A stretch of 64,000 nt of DNA from the NCBI RefSeq assembly GCF_900496995.4, contig NC_044009.1, positions 11,812,001 through 11,876,000 of the forward strand, written 5' to 3'. Origin of the DNA: Aquila chrysaetos chrysaetos (taxonomy: Eukaryota; Chordata; Aves; Accipitriformes; Accipitridae). This document shows positions 60,940 to 64,000 of this stretch, in pieces. The number at the start of each line of letters is the position of its first letter. Position 1 is the stretch's first letter. The notes below the pieces were generated by a model that saw nothing but the letters and a program-made list of their open reading frames with translations, was not told the DNA's origin and did no database searches. The translations under genes were made by a program, and so were the position numbers.

Positions 60940-61295
60940 CTGGAGAGAGCACAAGGGGATGGAGGGAAGGATTGGTGCAGACTCTGCCCCCAGGTCGGGC
61001 GCTCCCTGCACCCTGCCTTTCCTGCCAGGACACCCATGACGCCCAGCCAGCAGCCGGCCGGTGCCGGGGTTTGGAGGGAGCAGAGGGCTGGGTGCTCCCC
61101 GGGGAGCCGCGGTGCCACCCTGCTGCCAAAGCCCAGCTGGGCCGGGGCTCCGTCGTCGGCACCCGGGGCTCGAGGAGGGAGAGGAGCCTGGAGAAGAGTC
61201 CACGGGGACGCACGCCCAAGGGAAGGGAGCGAGGGGGTGGGGGCAGGCTGGCGGTGATGGGCTGCAGCAGCAGGCAGGGGCACGCTCTGGGGTTT
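60940..61295 (-). other. Partial intron of the MROH fragment
   Basis: GC-rich sequence upstream (minus strand) of the first recognised MROH exon, ending in the acceptor CTCTCTCCAG. At about 61290 base composition drops abruptly to AT-rich DNA, the likely edge of the duplicated block. Confidence 0.5.
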
Positions 61296-63849
61296 TGAGT
61301 TTTCAGAACATGGTCCAAAGTTACATTCACCATTTTACAAGAGAACAGATCACTAGAGCTACTGGCAAGTACACTGCAGGTTTTATATATGAAAGGAATC
61401 AACTAAAAGCACAATTTTCACATTCAAAGCATACAAATGACATAAGAAAAAATAATTTCTAGAAAGGAAACTTATCTCATTAATTTATGATGCAAGCTAA
61501 CTGCCACAGAAGTCAATGAAAGCCTGAGTCCTTTATAAACTTTTTAACAGAAAAACACAAGTATTTCCATATGTAAACAAGTAATGCTGCTATTGGTAGT
61601 GCTATATCCCCCAGATTCATGCAATGCATGGCATACAGTAAAGTTAGGTCATGTGAAGCAGGAAGAAAAAAGCAATAGCCTTTCTGATTTCACCTCATCA
61701 CAGTTTTCCCTGTAAAACTATTCCATTTTCAGCTACAAAGACAAGCAGAGCAGCAGCTCCAGTAAACGATGCATGCATGTGCTGGCCTCCTCAGTCAGTA
61801 AGCTGCACCTCTATCAGCTGTATCCTAAAGTAGAAACATTCCCCACGTACAACAGCACTTCATATCCTTGTACTGAAGCAAACACCAAAACACACAAAAA
61901 CAGTCTTGTCTTCCCCGTATTGGACCAACATGTTTTCACAGCAGACGTGGACTGGAACATGCTGTTGTGCACAGAGGCAGGCCTGCACACAGGCTTTGGT
62001 TTCTAGCCAGGCAGCAGATGGCTGTATTTGCAATGGTCAAGGCGACTCACCTGGGGAGTGTTCTGCTTCAGCAGAAATTCCCTCTTCACCTACCTAACAA
62101 CTCATCTGGAGACGTCATGTGGCACCCATGTAAGCACCCATATGTTCTGCCTGACAGCCCTCAGACTAGCTGCAAGTCATTGTAAAGTGTATGGACTATG
62201 ATAGCCATTGCCAGGCAAAAGGAAAATACCTAAACCTTCAAAATCAAACATCTTGGGAGATTGTTCCTAGACACAGGGGATGGAGACGGATACAATGCTT
62301 TGCAAGGTAAATAAATGCCATTTGTAGTGGTTTCCCTTCAGTTGGCAGTGCACCCAGTTATACCACACAAAATTCAGCTGCTATTTTGGATGGAACGCAG
62401 AAAAAGCAACCTCACCATAGCAAGCATCACAATATTTAAAGCTGGCCAACAATCTCTTCTCCATTTCAAAATGCAAACATCTGCAAACAGATGTTTGAAA
62501 AAGTTAAATTAATTGCAATGCTCCCAGTATACAAATTATCACTAAAGAAAGAAGCAACAATTGCACACAAGGCCTTTGGAAACACTTTTTAGATTAATTA
62601 AGTCTCCCATGTGGGGTTGTAATAGCTGAGCTTCAGCATTGCTGCACAGTTCCAGGTAGAGTGGAAAGAAGTCCACACTGTTCATGCAGGGTCTGAGATG
62701 TGGGTGCAGGGTTGGACAAAAGGCTGTCTTTCCTCCAGGGGATGATGCTGAAATACATCATATACTGGCATGCCCGCATTACAGACCTCAGCAGGTCTGA
62801 CAGACAGACCATGCAAGTAACAAGCTCGATCTGGCTACTACATGAAGGAAAGGGAAAGGAGATTGATTCATTAAGACAAGCAATTAGTGGCTAAAGGAAA
62901 CCCATGAACAGGCCCCTTTGAGTGAAATTGAAAAGCAAAGTGATTTTGGCAGCAGCAGCAGAACTGTTGGAATTAGGAGTGCTTTTTAACAGCAGCTGAC
63001 AAGGTCTAATTGCTGCCATTGAACATCAGGGGAGATGAGGAAAAAGAAGAGCGTGGGTAACACGGGAGTCCTGCCAGGAGATAAACAGTCGTCTTAATGT
63101 TTTACCATCATCTTGCAACAAGCAGAAAGGGCTGTTTTATTGAAAAAATAAAAACCGAAAAAAATCCTAGTAACTCCTGCTGAGACATTGACACTCTGGT
63201 GGATCAGTTACTGTTTGCTTGGTGGTTACTGCCAGCTCAGAGAAATTACTCTTGATGAATCAGTACCTGTGTGAGCAAAAGAAAAAGATTTAGTGTAGAG
63301 CTCCTAGCCTGCCTCAACATTTTGCTTTCATCCTCATGACATCAGCTTGGAAAATTGGATGTCTTGTGCAACACTTGGGATCAAGGAGTTCTTTGCAGCA
63401 CCCAGCCAGAACATGGTGTCTTAGCGGAGTAGCAGAGATACTCGTTGTCAGGAAGTGAAAGCAAAAGAGACACCTGCCTGCAAAGTACCTGGAATGGCCA
63501 ATCCGGTATCTCATATTGAAGATGGTCAGCACAGATACAAGTACTCCCTTTCAGATGAGATAGCATAATGCACACATCTGCATCCTGTGAGACACTAACC
63601 TCCCTGTTCACACTATGATGTTAGTACTGTGGACTGCCAAGGCTCAGCTTTAGAGTCAGGACAGCTCACAGGCAAAACCGTTTGATCACAGCTGGGATGT
63701 CATCTAGATAGTTTACCAAGCATAAACTGGAAAGGGACTCCATCTTTTCAAGGCACTTATTATCTATAAGGAGAGGCTGTTTCCACAAGCTCCATCACAT
63801 TTAGGTATCTTCTTTCCCAGGTAGGCTAACCATAATTCATTCACTCCTT
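61296..63849. other. Intergenic, nothing recognised
   Basis: AT-rich unique-looking DNA. Open frames of 60-77 codons have no family likeness. Confidence 0.6.
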
Positions 63850-64000
63850 TCTACAGATTATTTGTTAAGATTTCCAGTTCCTTGTCACTGTTCTGAACAC
63901 TCTCCAGCCACTCTGTCGTCCTCCTGGAAGGTTAATGCGAACACTGGATGCTGTACCCAACAGAGGATTCACCACACTATAAGCGGCAGGAGGATTATTT
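63850..64000 (-). mobile_element. Ancient CR1 LINE fragment running off the window
   Basis: On the plus strand, CTGTTCTGAACACTCTCCAGCC, then CTGGATGCTGTACCCAACAGAGG and GCGGCAGGAGGATTA, match in order the reverse complement of CR1 ORF2 C-terminal sequence (compare CTCTGGACACGCTCCAGCACC at 51270-51290 and CACAGTACTCGAGGTGCGGCC at 51326-51346). Much mutated; the element probably continues past 64000. Confidence 0.5.

Noticed and set aside
60510-61283. 257-codon minus-strand open frame over the MROH region
   Set aside because: It reads through introns and uses a frame that differs from the MROH-like exons; the spliced exons explain the sequence better.
1-64000. CRISPR arrays, operons, bacterial-type genes, tRNA or rRNA genes
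   Set aside because: None seen; introns, LINEs and LTRs show vertebrate nuclear DNA.

Overview
The window is nuclear DNA from a bird. It contains CR1 LINEs with the bird-type 3' end (two 8-bp ATTCTATG-type units), ERV long terminal repeats of families common in birds, GT-AG introns, and a gene whose exon structure matches secreted phosphoprotein 24 (SPP2). It is gene-poor and AT-leaning. Species cannot be told from sequence alone; the LTR families suggest a neoavian bird (inference).

Layout. 1-9540: no recognisable gene; one decayed LTR piece near 4.8-5.0 kb. 9546-10121: solo LTR, minus strand. 13038-14930: an old plus-strand LTR split by a younger minus-strand LTR of a related family, with a perfect 5-bp target duplication. 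14931-35000: intergenic DNA with two very old CR1/L3-like LINE scraps (about 21.0 and 32.1 kb) and one unassigned exon-like open stretch at 27.6 kb. 35005-40468: the one intact protein-coding gene, SPP2, on the minus strand, six coding exons encoding 180 aa, with a TATA box about 30 bp ahead of the inferred start site. 40550-49327: no gene seen. 49328-49857: solo LTR, plus strand. 50832-53700: a fairly young but dead CR1, minus strand. 56345-59150: an older, internally deleted CR1, minus strand, keeping part of ORF1, followed at once by a short plus-strand CR1 piece. 59815-61290: a GC-rich block with the last three exons of a MROH (maestro HEAT-like repeat) gene, minus strand, frameshifted and probably a duplicated fragment. 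61300-64000: no gene, but an old CR1 scrap at the very end.

The genes do not form a shared pathway. SPP2 is a liver-secreted, cystatin-like, BMP-binding phosphoprotein acting on its own. In mammals the order is MROH2A - HJURP - TRPM8 - SPP2 - ARL4C. An MROH fragment on the upstream side of SPP2 therefore fits the neighbourhood, but TRPM8 and ARL4C exons were not found. I see no new biological system. The points most worth a second look are the nested LTR, the CR1 pair that may be a twin-priming inversion, and the MROH fragment.
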